64,000 nt of DNA from Cotesia glomerata (Eukaryota > Arthropoda > Insecta > Hymenoptera > Braconidae): positions 1,674,001 through 1,738,000 of the forward strand of contig NC_058158.1 of NCBI RefSeq assembly GCF_020080835.1, in the 5' to 3' direction. A program made the position numbers and the translations under genes. Below the pieces are notes generated by a model. The model was not told the DNA's origin and searched no databases. It was given only the letters and a program-made list of their open reading frames with translations. Below, piece after piece: positions 35,401-43,486 of this stretch (position 1 is the first letter of the stretch; each line of letters opens with the position of its first letter).

Positions 35401-36593
35401 TGAGCTCATCCCGATGTTACACTCATCAAGAGCTTTCATTTGAGTACCCACTTGCATTTTTGATATATTTTTCATATATACATATACATAATATATATTT
35501 TAAAGATATAAACTCATTTCGATGTTACACTCATCGAGACCTTTCATTTGAGTACCCACATGCATTTTTGATATATTTCTCATATATACATATATATATA
35601 ATATATATAAATATATCAAATATATGAAAAATTGATGTGGGTACTCAAATGAAAGGTCTTGATGAGTGTAACATCGGAATGAGCTTATATCTTTAAAAAT
35701 GTCAACATTTCAAAAGATAAAAAGTAATTTCTTAATTATGTATCTAGAGATAGAATATATATTTTAGAGATATAAGCTCATCCCAATGTTACACTCATCG
35801 AGACCTTTCATTTAAGTACCCACATCAATTTTTCATATATTTATATATTACATATATTTATATATATTCCATATATGTATATATGAAAAATATATCAAAA
35901 ATGCATGTGGGTACTCAAATGAAAGCTCTTGATTAGTGTAACACCAGGATGAGCTTATATTTTTAAATTATATATTATATATGTATGTATATATGAAAAA
36001 TATATAAAAATGCATGTGGGTACTCAAATGAAAGGTCTTGATGAGTGTAACATCAGGATGAGCTTATATCTTTAAAAACATCAATTGTTAAAAAAGTACA
36101 GTGCAATTTAACAAAAGTCATTTTATAAAGCAAAATTTTATTTATTTATAGTTAACAAGCCACGGCAGTCACATAGTGACTGCAAGGTTGCTAGTATATG
36201 TATATTAAAATAAATTTGACTTGGATCTTTGGTTTAAAGGTCAATAAAATGCAGTGGTGGTCACATATTGTCACATCAGATCCGGAAATAAGTACCAAGA
36301 AGGTAAATCCAGAGCCGAGCAAACTCTCGGATCTTGATGGAGAGACTCGCGGTCTTGTTGAGAAGATGATGTACGATCAGCGGCAAAAGGAGCTTGGATT
36401 GCCGACATCTGACGAACAGAAGAAGCAAGATGTCATTAAAAAGTATGTACTCTTAGATAATAATATACATAAACACAAACGAGGCACAAACACAACACAA
36501 ACAATTATTAATGCCAATAAAATTTGAACTTTCTATTTTAGGTTTATGCAACAGCATCCAGAGATGGACTTTTCAAAATGTAAATTCAATTGA
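13117..36593 (+). CDS. nudC: Nuclear migration protein NudC
   Basis: Dynein/LIS1-associated Hsp90 co-chaperone needed for nuclear movement and mitosis. Seven coding exons: 13117-13188, 13327-13404, 14297-14530, 14906-15112, 34994-35188, 36240-36442 and 36542-36593; phases agree, 346 residues (human 331). The start MSREEKFDGMLMAMAQQHEG is the conserved NudC N-terminus. Exon 3 encodes a Lys/Glu-rich coiled coil. Exon 4 has an acidic run (EDDDEEDEVEKGKLKPNSGN) and opens the CS/p23-like domain with NGADMPNYRWTQTLQEVEVR. Exon 5 continues it (HLTCGIKGHPPIIDGDFPHE). Exons 6-7 give the C-terminal helices (KMMYDQRQKELGLPTSDEQK, then QQHPEMDFSKCKFN). Intron 4 is 19.9 kb and contains opposite-strand coding exons; intron 5 carries Helitron E. 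AATAAA runs near 36896 fit a 300 nt 3'UTR. Confidence 0.95.
13445..14130 (+). repeat. nudC intron 2: alternating 173 bp tandem repeat
   Basis: Four tandem monomers begin with GCTTTAATT at 13461, 13634, 13805 and 13980, so the period is 171-175 bp. Monomers 1 and 3 share ATTTTATAAACTAGAATTAA; monomers 2 and 4 share ATTTTGTGAACT and ATGAATTTTATTGATA. The array is therefore two copies of a 344 bp dimer. Each monomer resembles part of family 1 (AACAAATAATTTATAGCA and AATGCAATTTTTTAAA). Confidence 0.75.
14531..14905. repeat. nudC intron 3: family-2 element
   Basis: A family-2 copy lies at about 14570-14850, from TGGCCGACGTTTCTAATTTT to ATATGTTGGCTAACTTAATT. Its interior is partly duplicated: ATTTTTTAAAAATTGCAC occurs near 14638 and 14730. 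Confidence 0.55.
15113..15775. other. Start of nudC intron 4, no gene seen
   Basis: Moderately A+T-rich intron sequence between nudC exon 4 and the donor of the opposite-strand membrane-protein exon. It is less repetitive than most introns here. The segment 15330-15560 is of mixed composition, but no splice-bounded ORF was found on either strand. Confidence 0.4.
15776..17684 (-). CDS. N-terminal part of an unidentified type II membrane protein
   Basis: Two coding exons on the minus strand inside nudC intron 4: 17433-17684 (84 residues from MLTTSETQLSTLVATMTDPN) and 15776-16040 (88 codons plus one base). They join in phase across an intron holding Helitron C. The N-terminal 140 residues are polar and Ser/Asn/His-rich, with no signal peptide (HNWVQHHHYNN, GKNSSSSQKSTVSA). 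They are followed by a basic stretch (YKKSWCARHQ) and one membrane segment (LTVLVCTMSFLFMVGLLAG). That is the layout of a type II signal-anchor protein, such as membrane ectopeptidases. The exon ends at a good donor (GGAGA/GTAAGC), yet no further exon is seen between 15775 and nudC exon 4. The rest must lie further left, probably outside the window. Start codon: first Met after the acceptor at 17696. Family not identified. Confidence 0.6.
16083..17380 (+). mobile_element. Helitron-like element C
   Basis: A copy of about 1.3 kb. The 5' end is TCTATATTTTTAAGGGAATA at 16083 after a host A. The 3' end has the hairpin GCAGTCACATAGTGACTGC (17351-17369) and a terminal CTAA (17377-17380) before a host T, which fits the CTRR rule. 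The interior holds four to five inverted-repeat units separated by ATTATGTATCTAGAGATAGA spacers. It sits in an intron of the minus-strand membrane-protein gene and, at the same time, in nudC intron 4. Confidence 0.82.
18428..18560. repeat. Short AT tandem repeat
   Basis: About five copies of a unit near 26 bp, based on AAAAATTTTTTATTTATATT, lie just downstream of the promoter-side exon of the minus-strand membrane-protein gene. Confidence 0.7.
18905..18942 (-). promoter_or_regulatory. TATA plus initiator core promoter of the minus-strand membrane-protein gene
   Basis: Read on the minus strand, GGTATATAAAAC (18942-18931) is followed by a TCAGTC initiator at 18910-18905. The distance from the TATA T (18940) to the initiator A (18908) is 32 nt, which is canonical. 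Downstream, at 18660-18905, the sequence is unusually CpG-rich for this locus, as expected of a 5'UTR exon. The first coding exon lies 1.2 kb further on, so at least one leader intron is inferred. Its donor was not resolved. Confidence 0.55.
18961..21115. other. nudC intron 4: AT-rich repeats, no supported gene
   Basis: A mixed-composition stretch at 18961-19230 is upstream of the minus-strand promoter. A 76-codon plus-strand ORF at 19408-19638 is not recognised. From about 19700 to 20890 the DNA is nearly all A/T. It includes a family-W segment (about 20100-20830) with phrases shared with 23790-24180 and 40040-40930, such as AAAAAATGTCGTGAAAAAAA and a run around TATTGATATATTTTTTTT. Confidence 0.4.
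21616..21702. repeat. (AT)n microsatellite
   Basis: Two long TA-dinucleotide tracts, 21618-21653 and 21660-21702, are separated by GCTGCT. Open frames across it are artefacts of the repeat. Confidence 0.9.
22085..23135 (+). repeat. Family-1 element split by an insertion
   Basis: The left part of a family-1 copy (GACATTAAAGTTAGCAGTCA at about 22092) stops near 22190. A separate family-1 copy begins again near 22925 (CTTAAAGTTAGCAATCG) and runs to about 23130 (ATATCTGG...AAATTAATTTTCAT). The 730 bp between starts GGGATACACTTAGTGTGACA, is of different composition (contains CGAGTTACACGCGATCTCCG) and is likely another mobile element. I found no clear terminal repeats for it. Confidence 0.45.
23136..25185. 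repeat. nudC intron 4: mixed repeats
   Basis: A TTTA-repeat microsatellite lies near 23460-23495. A family-W segment runs at about 23790-24180. Two or three family-2 copies follow at 24190-24720, with ends such as GTTAGCTGACATTTAAAAAT and AGATAGCTAACTTAATTTTC. The stretch 24840-25130 is of mixed composition with no gene seen. Confidence 0.45.
25190..25806 (+). repeat. Dispersed repeat R, copy 1
   Basis: This segment matches 25990-26540 in several blocks, for example GGCGGCGATCGACGT followed by TTAAGAGCTGATTAGTTTTT, and the TCGTCAACGATA phrase. It is a partial copy of the R element that lies complete inside the neighbouring transposon. No ORF is intact. Confidence 0.6.
25928..26770 (+). mobile_element. 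Dispersed repeat R, nested copy with short inverted ends
   Basis: Bounded by AACTTCCCGC at 25928 and its exact complement GCGGGAAGTT at 26761-26770. The interior has the CCGATTTT and GGCGGCGATCGACGTGG blocks also found at 25190-25806. A (CA)n/(CG)n/(CATA)n microsatellite lies at 26558-26610. It interrupts the left arm of the surrounding transposon. Class not determined. Confidence 0.6.
27446..27713. mobile_element. Fold-back MITE nested in the transposon
   Basis: A 268 bp near-perfect palindrome. The ends are CACTGATAGAAGGATTT at 27446 and its complement at 27713. Internal AACAAATCATTTATTAGAGA pairs with TCTCTAATAAATGATTTGTT. No coding capacity. The element class was not determined. Confidence 0.75.
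27878..28850. other. nudC intron 4: unclassified sequence, no gene seen
   Basis: The segment 28020-28400 is less A+T-rich and looks transposon- or SINE-derived, with a 9 bp stem CCTGATGCT/AGCATCAGG at 28186-28223, but I could not classify it. The remainder is AT-rich with no coding signal. Confidence 0.3.
28855..31380 (+). repeat. 625 bp tandem array (about four copies)
   Basis: Units starting at GGGTATCAAATATTCAAGAG occur at 29204, 29831, 30455 and 31081, giving periods of 627, 624 and 626 bp. A partial unit precedes the first and the last breaks off near 31380. Each unit contains AGTAGGTGGCGCTGCTTCCC and many CTTGA...TCAAG/AAGAAAATTTTCTT motifs. Copies 2-4 are almost identical; the first is more diverged. 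A frame of about 110 codons is open in several units but is not recognisable and uses the same codons as the low-complexity DNA. Confidence 0.85.
31390..32197. other. nudC intron 4: unclassified, no gene supported
   Basis: Mixed-composition intron sequence between the 625 bp array and the orphan exon. The stretch 31790-31990 is relatively CpG-rich, but no splice-bounded ORF was recognised on either strand. Confidence 0.3.
32198..32284 (-). CDS. Orphan C-terminal exon (29 codons)
   Basis: On the minus strand an acceptor (ATTTTTAG) is followed by an 87 nt open frame ending in TAA at 32198 and then AATAAA 17 nt further on. It encodes CNVILSDQGRTIMTPIAT followed by an acidic tail ending EDDAGDD. 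Composition is coding-like against an A/T background. It would be the last exon of a minus-strand gene whose earlier exons lie to the right, but none was found before the nudC exons. It may be an exon of an unseen gene or a fragment. Product not recognised. Confidence 0.3.
   Translation of the reverse strand, partial: CNVILSDQGRTIMTPIATSYAEDDAGDD
32317..34049 (+). mobile_element. Helitron-like element D, with an inverted second 3' end
   Basis: The 5' end is TCTATATTATTAAGAGAGTA at 32317 after a host A, followed by the long unique leader (ATCGGTTTTTTTAGTGAAAT, then TAAGTATTTAGGCTGCATTC). Four inverted-repeat units follow to about 33480. The plus-strand 3' end, hairpin plus CCAG at 34046-34049, lies in the right arm of a large palindrome. 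The left arm repeats the same 3' end inverted at 33622-33660. So this copy has one 5' end and two opposed 3' ends. Confidence 0.65.
33502..34169. repeat. Large palindrome (668 bp)
   Basis: The left arm opens AACCGAGAACACTCGGATCA at 33502. The right arm closes with its complement at 34169. Pairing continues inward through AGTCTTTAAGTAACAGTCAA, the TTTTATTACTGGCAACC Helitron end, TTTTGTTAAATTGCACTGTA and the inverted-repeat unit, meeting near 33840. The whole segment could fold into a single hairpin. The outer AACCGAGAACACTCGG ends are not part of the other Helitron copies. Confidence 0.75.
34170..34993. other. End of nudC intron 4, no gene seen
   Basis: AT-rich sequence with a mixed patch at about 34260-34690. 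No splice-bounded ORF was recognised. The acceptor ATCTAG ends at 34993. Confidence 0.4.
35312..36194 (+). mobile_element. Helitron-like element E
   Basis: Lies in nudC intron 5. The 5' end is degenerate (TTGTATTATTAAGAGAATAA, with the TC lost by substitution). The 3' end is intact: hairpin at 36164-36182 and CTAG at 36191-36194 before a host T. It holds about three inverted-repeat units, with one unit interrupted by a repeat of the left half near 35500. Confidence 0.78.
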
Positions 36594-36984
36594 GCTGCAC
36601 GTTATTTATTTTAAATACTTTTTTTTTTTTTTTAATTTCAATATACCGTGCGTCGTTTCGTTTTGATTAATTTTTTATCCTTCAAATTTAAAATTCATTT
36701 ATCATAAGTTTAATCTTGGTTTTTAAATAATATATAGAATTAAGTCGCAGATATTTTTATTCCGTTCAGCTAATTGTAAGCATCTAGGTCATTAATTATT
36801 AATTTTTTTTTTATTTTCTTTAAATTCTTTTTGTATGTCACAATTTTGACCTAATACATATGTCACACTTAACGACGCTGTCACTGTGAATTTTGAATAA
36901 AATAAAATAAAATAAAATGAATAATAAATACCATGGACGATGGAGCTATTGATTAAGAAAGACTGGATTCTGTTATTGACTATG
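36594..36984. other. Convergent 3' region between nudC and the protease gene
   Basis: Mostly nudC 3'UTR, ending at overlapping AATAAA repeats (about 36896-36917). The protease stop codon lies some 70 bp further on. Confidence 0.6.
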
Positions 36985-39900
36985 TTAAGAAGAATCCTTC
37001 ATGACAGTAGCAATCCAGTTGATGTAGTTTGTCAATTTGGCATAAATACCAAATTTACCGCGTTTGCCGCAGCCTTCACCGAAACTCGTGATGCCGAAAA
37101 TGGTCCAAGGATGATTAGGCCTACTGGGATCTCGGCACAAAAGCGGTCCCCCGCTGTCGCCGGCGCAAGAGTCCATTCTGCCGCGGTGGTACCCCGCGCA
37201 AAACATATTATTGGTAATTTTGTAGTCTTCATACATGTTTCTGCACGCCTCCGACGAGACAATGGGTATCTAAAATTTTAATCAGCTCTAAGTACACACA
37301 TTACAATAATAATTGCCTGTTTAACCATGTCTTTTTTTTCCTACTAGTTAAATAATTACAGCCTACAAATTAATGTGAGAATTTTTCTCTTCTTTAAATT
37401 GCAGATTGTAAATTATCTATATTATTAAGAGAATAAGAAAAAGTTTGTATCCAGGATAGTCTTATCTAGACATATTATATCCAGTCTTTAAAAATATCAA
37501 TAATTAAGAAATTACCTTGGATCTTATATAGTACTGACATTTTTACAGATATAAGCTCATCTTGATGTTACACTCATCAAGACCTTTTATTTGAATACCC
37601 ACATCAATTTTTCATATATTTTATATATTTATATATATTATATATATATATATATATGTATATATGAAAAATATATCAAAGTACATGTGGGTACTTAAAT
37701 GAAAGCTCTTGATGACTATAACATCGGGGTGAGCTTATATCTTAAAAAATGTCAATATTTCACAAGATACAAGGTCATTTATTAATTGTGTATCTAGAGA
37801 TAGAATATATATTTTTGAAGATATAAGCTCATCTTGATATTACACTCATTGAGACCTTTCATTTGAGTACCCACATCAATTTTTCATATATTTATATATA
37901 TTTCATACAAGTATATATGAAAAATTTATCAAAAATGCATGTGGGTACTCAAATGAAAGCTCTTGATGAGTGTAATGTCGGATTGAGCTTATATCTTAAA
38001 AAATATCAATAATTAAATACTGACCTTGAATCTTGTAAATTATTGACATTTTTAAAGATATAAGCTCAATCCGACATTACATTCATCAAGACCTTTCATT
38101 TGAATACCCACACCAATTTTTCATATATTTTATATATTTATTATATTATATACATGTATATTTGAAAAATATATCAAAAATGTAAGTGGGTACTCAAATG
38201 AAGGCTCTTGATGAGTGTAACATCGGGGTGAGCTTACACCTTCAAAAATGTCAATATTTCACAAGATACAAGGTTATTTATTAATTATGTATCTAGAGAT
38301 AGAATATATATTTTAAAGATATAAGCTCATCCCGATGTTACACTCATCGAGACCTTTTATTTGAGTACCCACATCAATTTTTCATATATTTATATATATT
38401 ACATATATTTATAGATATTATATATATGTATATATGAAAAATATATTAAAAATGCATGTGGGTACTCAAATAAAAGCTCTTGGTGAGTGTAACATCAGGA
38501 TGAACTTATATCTTAAAAAATATCAACAATTAAAAACTGACCTTAAAACTATTGATATTTTTAAAGCTATAAGCTCAACCCGATGTTCCACTCATCAAGA
38601 CCTTTCATTTGAATACCCACATCAATTTTTCATATATTTATATGTATATATAAAAAATATATCAAAAATGCATGTGGGTACTCAAACGAAAGCTCTTGAT
38701 TAGTGTAACATCAGGATGAGCTTATATCTTAAAAAAAGTCAATAGTTAACGAAGTACAGTGCAATTTAACAAAAGTCATTATTTATTAAAGAAAAATTTT
38801 ATTTAATTATAGTTCACGTGATGGCAATCACATAGTGACTGCAAGGTTGTTAGTACATTATAAATTAATTTTAATACTAACACGCGCTTCGTGGAGAACC
38901 TCGGTCCCGAAGTTGTCTGTTGTCTTAGATTTTCCCCAGCCGATAATTGTGCAGAGCTGATTAACAGGAAGCGGCTGATTAGGCGACGGCAGGCAAGCGA
39001 TCCCGCGCGAAGATGATGGATTTAATGAGTAAGGCAAACTTATAAGCGCTACATCATTGTCAACCGTATCTGTGTCGTAGTCGGGATGGATTTTCACAGA
39101 TAAAGACGAGTCTATTATAAACTCCAGCTCCGTTCCTTCTTTCACCGTTAAATCGTGCTCTCCAAGCCGCACGTAGATGTGCTTGCGGATGCAGTGCGCT
39201 GCGGTAAGCACCCACTTTGGAGACACCAATGTCCCACCGCAGAAGGCCTCCTGAAGTAATTTTGTTTCACGGTAATAATAATAACAATAATAATAAATAA
39301 TTTTATTGTATGACTGGTTTCTGTTAGTACCCGATATCGATTAAGGATTGCGACTTGCCAAGGCCAATTCCCAGCTACTGCCGGATGTCCACCAATTATC
39401 CTCAATAAATATGATAACTTGCTTTGCTTCTCTTGTTCAGTAACCCCGCATTTCCAATTATTATCATCGTAGTTATTATAATTGTAATTGTAATTATTTA
39501 TTTTGTTAGCGTTTGATTGCAACTCATCTAATAGATCATTAGTCACTGTTCCTGCAAGGATTTAGAAAATTAACTGTTTATATTGTGTTATGTTTCATCC
39601 ATTACTCGGAAGACTGTGCAATAAAAAATTTATTACACTAAGTATAGTGTAAATTATTTGTAATATTTTAAATACTCATGGTGTAACTCTTACGCAAGAT
39701 TCTACACTCATAAAAAAAATATTTATTTTATAAATTTACACCACGTAATCTCAATAAAAATTTCAAAGTTAAAATGATTTATAAACTTTTGAATTGAAGA
39801 TACTTAAAATTATGAAACTTTAAATAATTATTAAAATTTATTTAGACGATATTTTAGAATTTTTTTAACAAATAAATTATGAAAAAAATAAATTGACATT

Positions 39901-41667
39901 TAGAAATTTAAAAAAATTAAAAATACAATTTTTTTAATATAATTTTCCGGAAAAAATTTGTTAAATAGAATTAAAAAATTGTCAAGTGACTGCTTTAAAT
40001 TTCATAAAAAAATTTAATTATTAATTTACACCAAACTGATTGAGTAAATTTTTTTTTAGGTAAACATTTACAAGTGGAGTCAACAATTTTAATTTTCATT
40101 TTTTTAAACGAAATTTTTATTTGATTTTATTGATAAATTTTTTTTTAAATAAATAAAAAAAGGACCAATTTTAAAAAAAATTGATCACAATTTTATGAAA
40201 TTCTACAAATTTTTTAATTTTTTAAAAAATTTATAATTTTTTTAAAAAATTATGATATTCAACTTTTTTTTTTAATTTTTTGTTTTTTTATGTACTTCAA
40301 AAAAATATATCTAAAACATCAAAATAGAAATTTTATCCAAAAACATGAGCGCCAAAATTTTTTCCAACTTTTAACGAGAAAAAAGCTATCGAAATCTTTA
40401 TTTTTTTTTTTTTCACGACATTTTTCATCATAAATGCTTCGTAAAAACAAGCAGAATAAAAAAAATTTGAAAATGTTAATTTTTCACCTAATTACGGTCA
40501 AAAATGGAGTCAACCATTTTGATTTTCATTTTTTTGAGCGAAATTTTTATTTGATTTTATTGATAAATTTTTTTTGAAAAATACATAAAAAAATAAACAA
40601 TTTAGAAAAAAAAATTGATTATCTCAATTTTAACAAATTTTAAAAAAAATTTATAAATTTAAAAAAAAATTGTCATAATCAACTTTTTTTTAAAATTGTT
40701 CATTTTTTTTTATATACTTTTCATAAAAAATATATCAAAAAAAGATAAAATATAAATTTTATCCAAAAACATGAGCCAAAATTTTTTCCCACTTTTTAAG
40801 GCAAAAAGTTATCGAAATCTTTATTTTTTTTTTTTTCACGACATTTTTATCATAAATTCACCGTAAAAACAAGCAGAATAAATAAAAATTTGAAAATTTT
40901 AATTTTTCACCTAATTATGGCCCAATTGAAGTTGACCCCCTTATAAATAATTTTATAGTTTAAAAAACAAAATACCAGCGTCTGGATACTTCTTAAATCC
41001 TTTCCGGACTTTTCGGTAAATCCACTTTTGACAAAAACTTCCTTTTACATAACAGTAAGCGATTTCTCTTATAACATCACGTTCACAAGTGCCTGGCTCT
41101 CTACACCATCTGTTTAGCATAATAAATACAAACATAAATATTTATTTTTAAAGAAAAATAAAAAAACAAAAATAAGAAAATTTTATGATAATTACCTCTG
41201 ACGCTGGGTTGTACATGATTTAGTACAAGGCGACCATTTACTCCAATTTCTATAATTACCGGCAGTAATTCTTTTCCTGACTTTAACATTCTGCCTTTGA
41301 TGTCTGTAGATTTTTTTCAGGTCCCCAGGTTTGACGAAGCTATGAATCGCCGTTGAATTATCAGCAGATGTATTTTGCACTTGCAAATTTAACGAGTGAT
41401 TGAGCTCCTGAAATATTTTATTTAATAATAAATATTAAATCAAAGTATCCGCTTATAGAAGTTATTTTTGGAATAATGCAAACGGGTGCAATGGAATGGT
41501 CTCCATACATAATCTACAATCTAAAATATACAATACAACTTATGAATAAATTTATGAATACAAAAGTAACAATTACTCACCGAGTGACACAAAAGTTGCA
41601 AATATGTGGTGATAATAAATATTACCACGACATTTATGGTGTCAAAGATTTTAAATGTTAAAACCAT
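36985..41667 (-). CDS. Secreted thrombospondin type-1 / trypsin-like serine protease
   Basis: Six coding exons on the minus strand: 41581-41667, 41196-41407, 40976-41109, 39331-39551, 38882-39250 and 36985-37269; phases agree, 435 residues. Residues 1-29 are a signal peptide (VVVIFIITTYLQLLCHS). A TSP1-type repeat spans about 84-130 (NWSKWSPCTKSCTTQRQR, then WCREPGTCERDV and GSFCQKW). A Tyr/Asn-rich linker follows, with Cys in WKCGV. The zymogen is cut after Arg195 (LLR/IIGGHPAVAG). The catalytic triad is His237 (LTAAHC), Asp284 (DNDVAL) and Ser380 (GDSGGP). Asp374 at the base of the S1 pocket predicts cleavage after Arg or Lys. It is a typical extracellular cascade protease, but no CLIP domain is present and the substrate is unknown. 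Intron 5 carries Helitron F. Converges with nudC. Confidence 0.88.
37416..38853 (+). mobile_element. Helitron-like element F
   Basis: The longest complete array, in intron 5 of the minus-strand protease gene. The 5' end is TCTATATTATTAAGAGAATA at 37416 after a host A. The 3' end has a degenerate hairpin and TTAG (38850-38853; expected CTAG) before a host T. It contains about five inverted-repeat units with CTCATC...GATGTTACACTCATC halves. The 3' end lies only 28 bp from the exon 5 boundary (38882). Confidence 0.82.
39552..40975. repeat. Protease intron 3: family-1 and family-W repeats
   Basis: A reverse family-1 copy lies at about 39840-40000 (AAATAAATTATGAAAAAAAT to GTCAAGTGACTGCTTTAAAT). 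Two head-to-tail copies of family W follow at about 40060-40500 and 40500-40940. Each runs from GAGTCAAC.ATTTT.ATTTTCA through TTTTTTTTCACGACATTTTT to AATTTTTCACCTAATTA. Confidence 0.6.
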
Positions 41668-43486
41668 TCTGTTAACTTTTCTTCACGGCAAAAATAAATA
41701 AATTGTTATTGTTATTGTTAATTATAATTAAAGAAGACTATAAAAAATAATATTGGAAGTTTAGTAAGAACACTTGGTGAATATGCGAGCAGTTATGGGA
41801 ATAATATTGAAATGGCGCAAGCTTATGTTGATTTCTGGCAAGAATGTTGTCTGGTTCGGGTCTCGCGTTCGCAACCACCCTTTCTTATTATATTACATAC
41901 ATACAAACCAAAGTTATTATATTTTTTGTTTTATTTTCTTTACGTGCCCTCCTGTGTCTTGTCTCAGTCTCGGGTTTTTGTTTTATTACACTCAGAATGT
42001 CTTCTCTAAAAATATATCGTAGAGACTTGAAGAATTTCGAAAACGGCGGTAAATAGAAGAGCTCCCAAATTCAATATGCTTCAAAGTACACACCTATATT
42101 ATATATATGACACTGAAGTTGACAGAGATTAAAAATTTTATTAGAATTCTATAGCAATTTAATTATTAAAAAATTTCACATGTGAAAATTCATAAAAATT
42201 ATAAGTGAAAATTTTAAGAGCATATTTTTACTGTAATTGATTTAAGAAAATTTTTAAAATTGACAGCTGACGGCTAACTTCAGTATCATTTATGACACTG
42301 AAGTTGACAGACATTAAAAATTTTTTTAGAATTTTATAATAATTTAATTATTATAAAAAAAATTTTATTAAAAAAAATCCAAGTGTGAAAATGAATGATA
42401 TTAAAGTTAGCAGTCACTTGATTATTTTTTAGTTTTTTTCTAAAAAATAAATTTGTTCCAAAAAATTATTTTTAAAAAATTGCATTTTTAATTTTTTAAA
42501 ATTTCTACGTGTCAATTTTTTTTCTTATTTTTTTTGCCATAATTTATTTGTTAAATTATCAAATATCTGCTAAATTAATTTTCATGAAAATTAATAAAAA
42601 TTACAAGCATTTTTTTATTGTAATTGATCCGTTAAAACAATTTTTAAAATTGACAGCTGACGGCTAACTTCAGTATCATTTATGACACTGAAGTTGACAG
42701 ACATTAAAAATTTTTTTAGAATTTTATAATAATTTAATTATTATAAAAAAATTTTATTAAAAAAAATCCAAGTGTGAAAATGAATGATATTAAAGTTAGC
42801 AGTCACTTGATTATTTTTTAGTTTTTTTCTAAAAAATAAATTTGTTCCAAAAAATTATTTTAAAAAAATTGCATTTTTAATTTTTTAAAATTTCTACGTG
42901 TCAATTTTTTTTCTTATTTTTTTGCCATAATTTATTTGTTAAATTATCAAATATCTGCTAAATTAATTTTCATGAAAATTAATAAAAATTACAAGCATTT
43001 TTTTATTGTAATCGATCCGTTAAAAAAATTTTTAAAATTGACAGCTGACGGCTAACTTCAGTATGATACATATATAATATATAAGTGAATATTTAAATAA
43101 ATAATAAATTACTCACATAAAAAAATACAAATGTTAAAAATTATTTTTTTTACCTAAGAAAACATAAATTAAAAAATTAAATTGAGAAGAAATAATTAAT
43201 TTGTTTATTTTTTATGCAATTATTTGCTGCAAAAAGTTTTTGCTAAGTAAACGTCATATGGGGCACAAAAGCGGTAACAGTTAAATAAAAATGATTGGTC
43301 GTAAATTACAAGCTGACCAATAAGATTGCGCGGTTGTCACGTGACACGATTGGCGGAGAGATGGCGGGTCATGTCATGTCATGTGACAGCTGGTGATTTC
43401 ACTGTTGAGTATTCTTAACCTAAAATTCTCCACGTTGTGAGTTTTAAATCTAGTTTTTGAAGATGAGTTTTTAAAATTGAGAAAAA
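41668..43486. repeat. Protease/Trmt1 divergent intergenic region with a 389 bp tandem repeat
   Basis: The part up to about 42090 is protease upstream sequence with no gene. From 42105 to 43075 family-3 and family-1 elements alternate. Units beginning ATGACACTGAAGTTGACAGA occur at about 42105, 42292 and 42681; the last two are full 389 bp composites (family-3 end, complete family-1 element, family-3 end). The Trmt1 promoter occupies 43250-43486. Confidence 0.65.
43290..43410 (+). promoter_or_regulatory. Trmt1 proximal promoter: E-box and CCAAT boxes
   Basis: Contains GTCACGTGAC at 43336-43345, a palindromic CACGTG E-box. CCAAT boxes lie on both sides: ATTGG near 43294, CCAAT near 43317 and ATTGG at 43349. 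A triple GTCAT/GTCATGT repeat is near 43368-43384. No TATA box is visible. The start codon is 142 bp beyond the E-box. Factor identity is inference. Confidence 0.45.
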
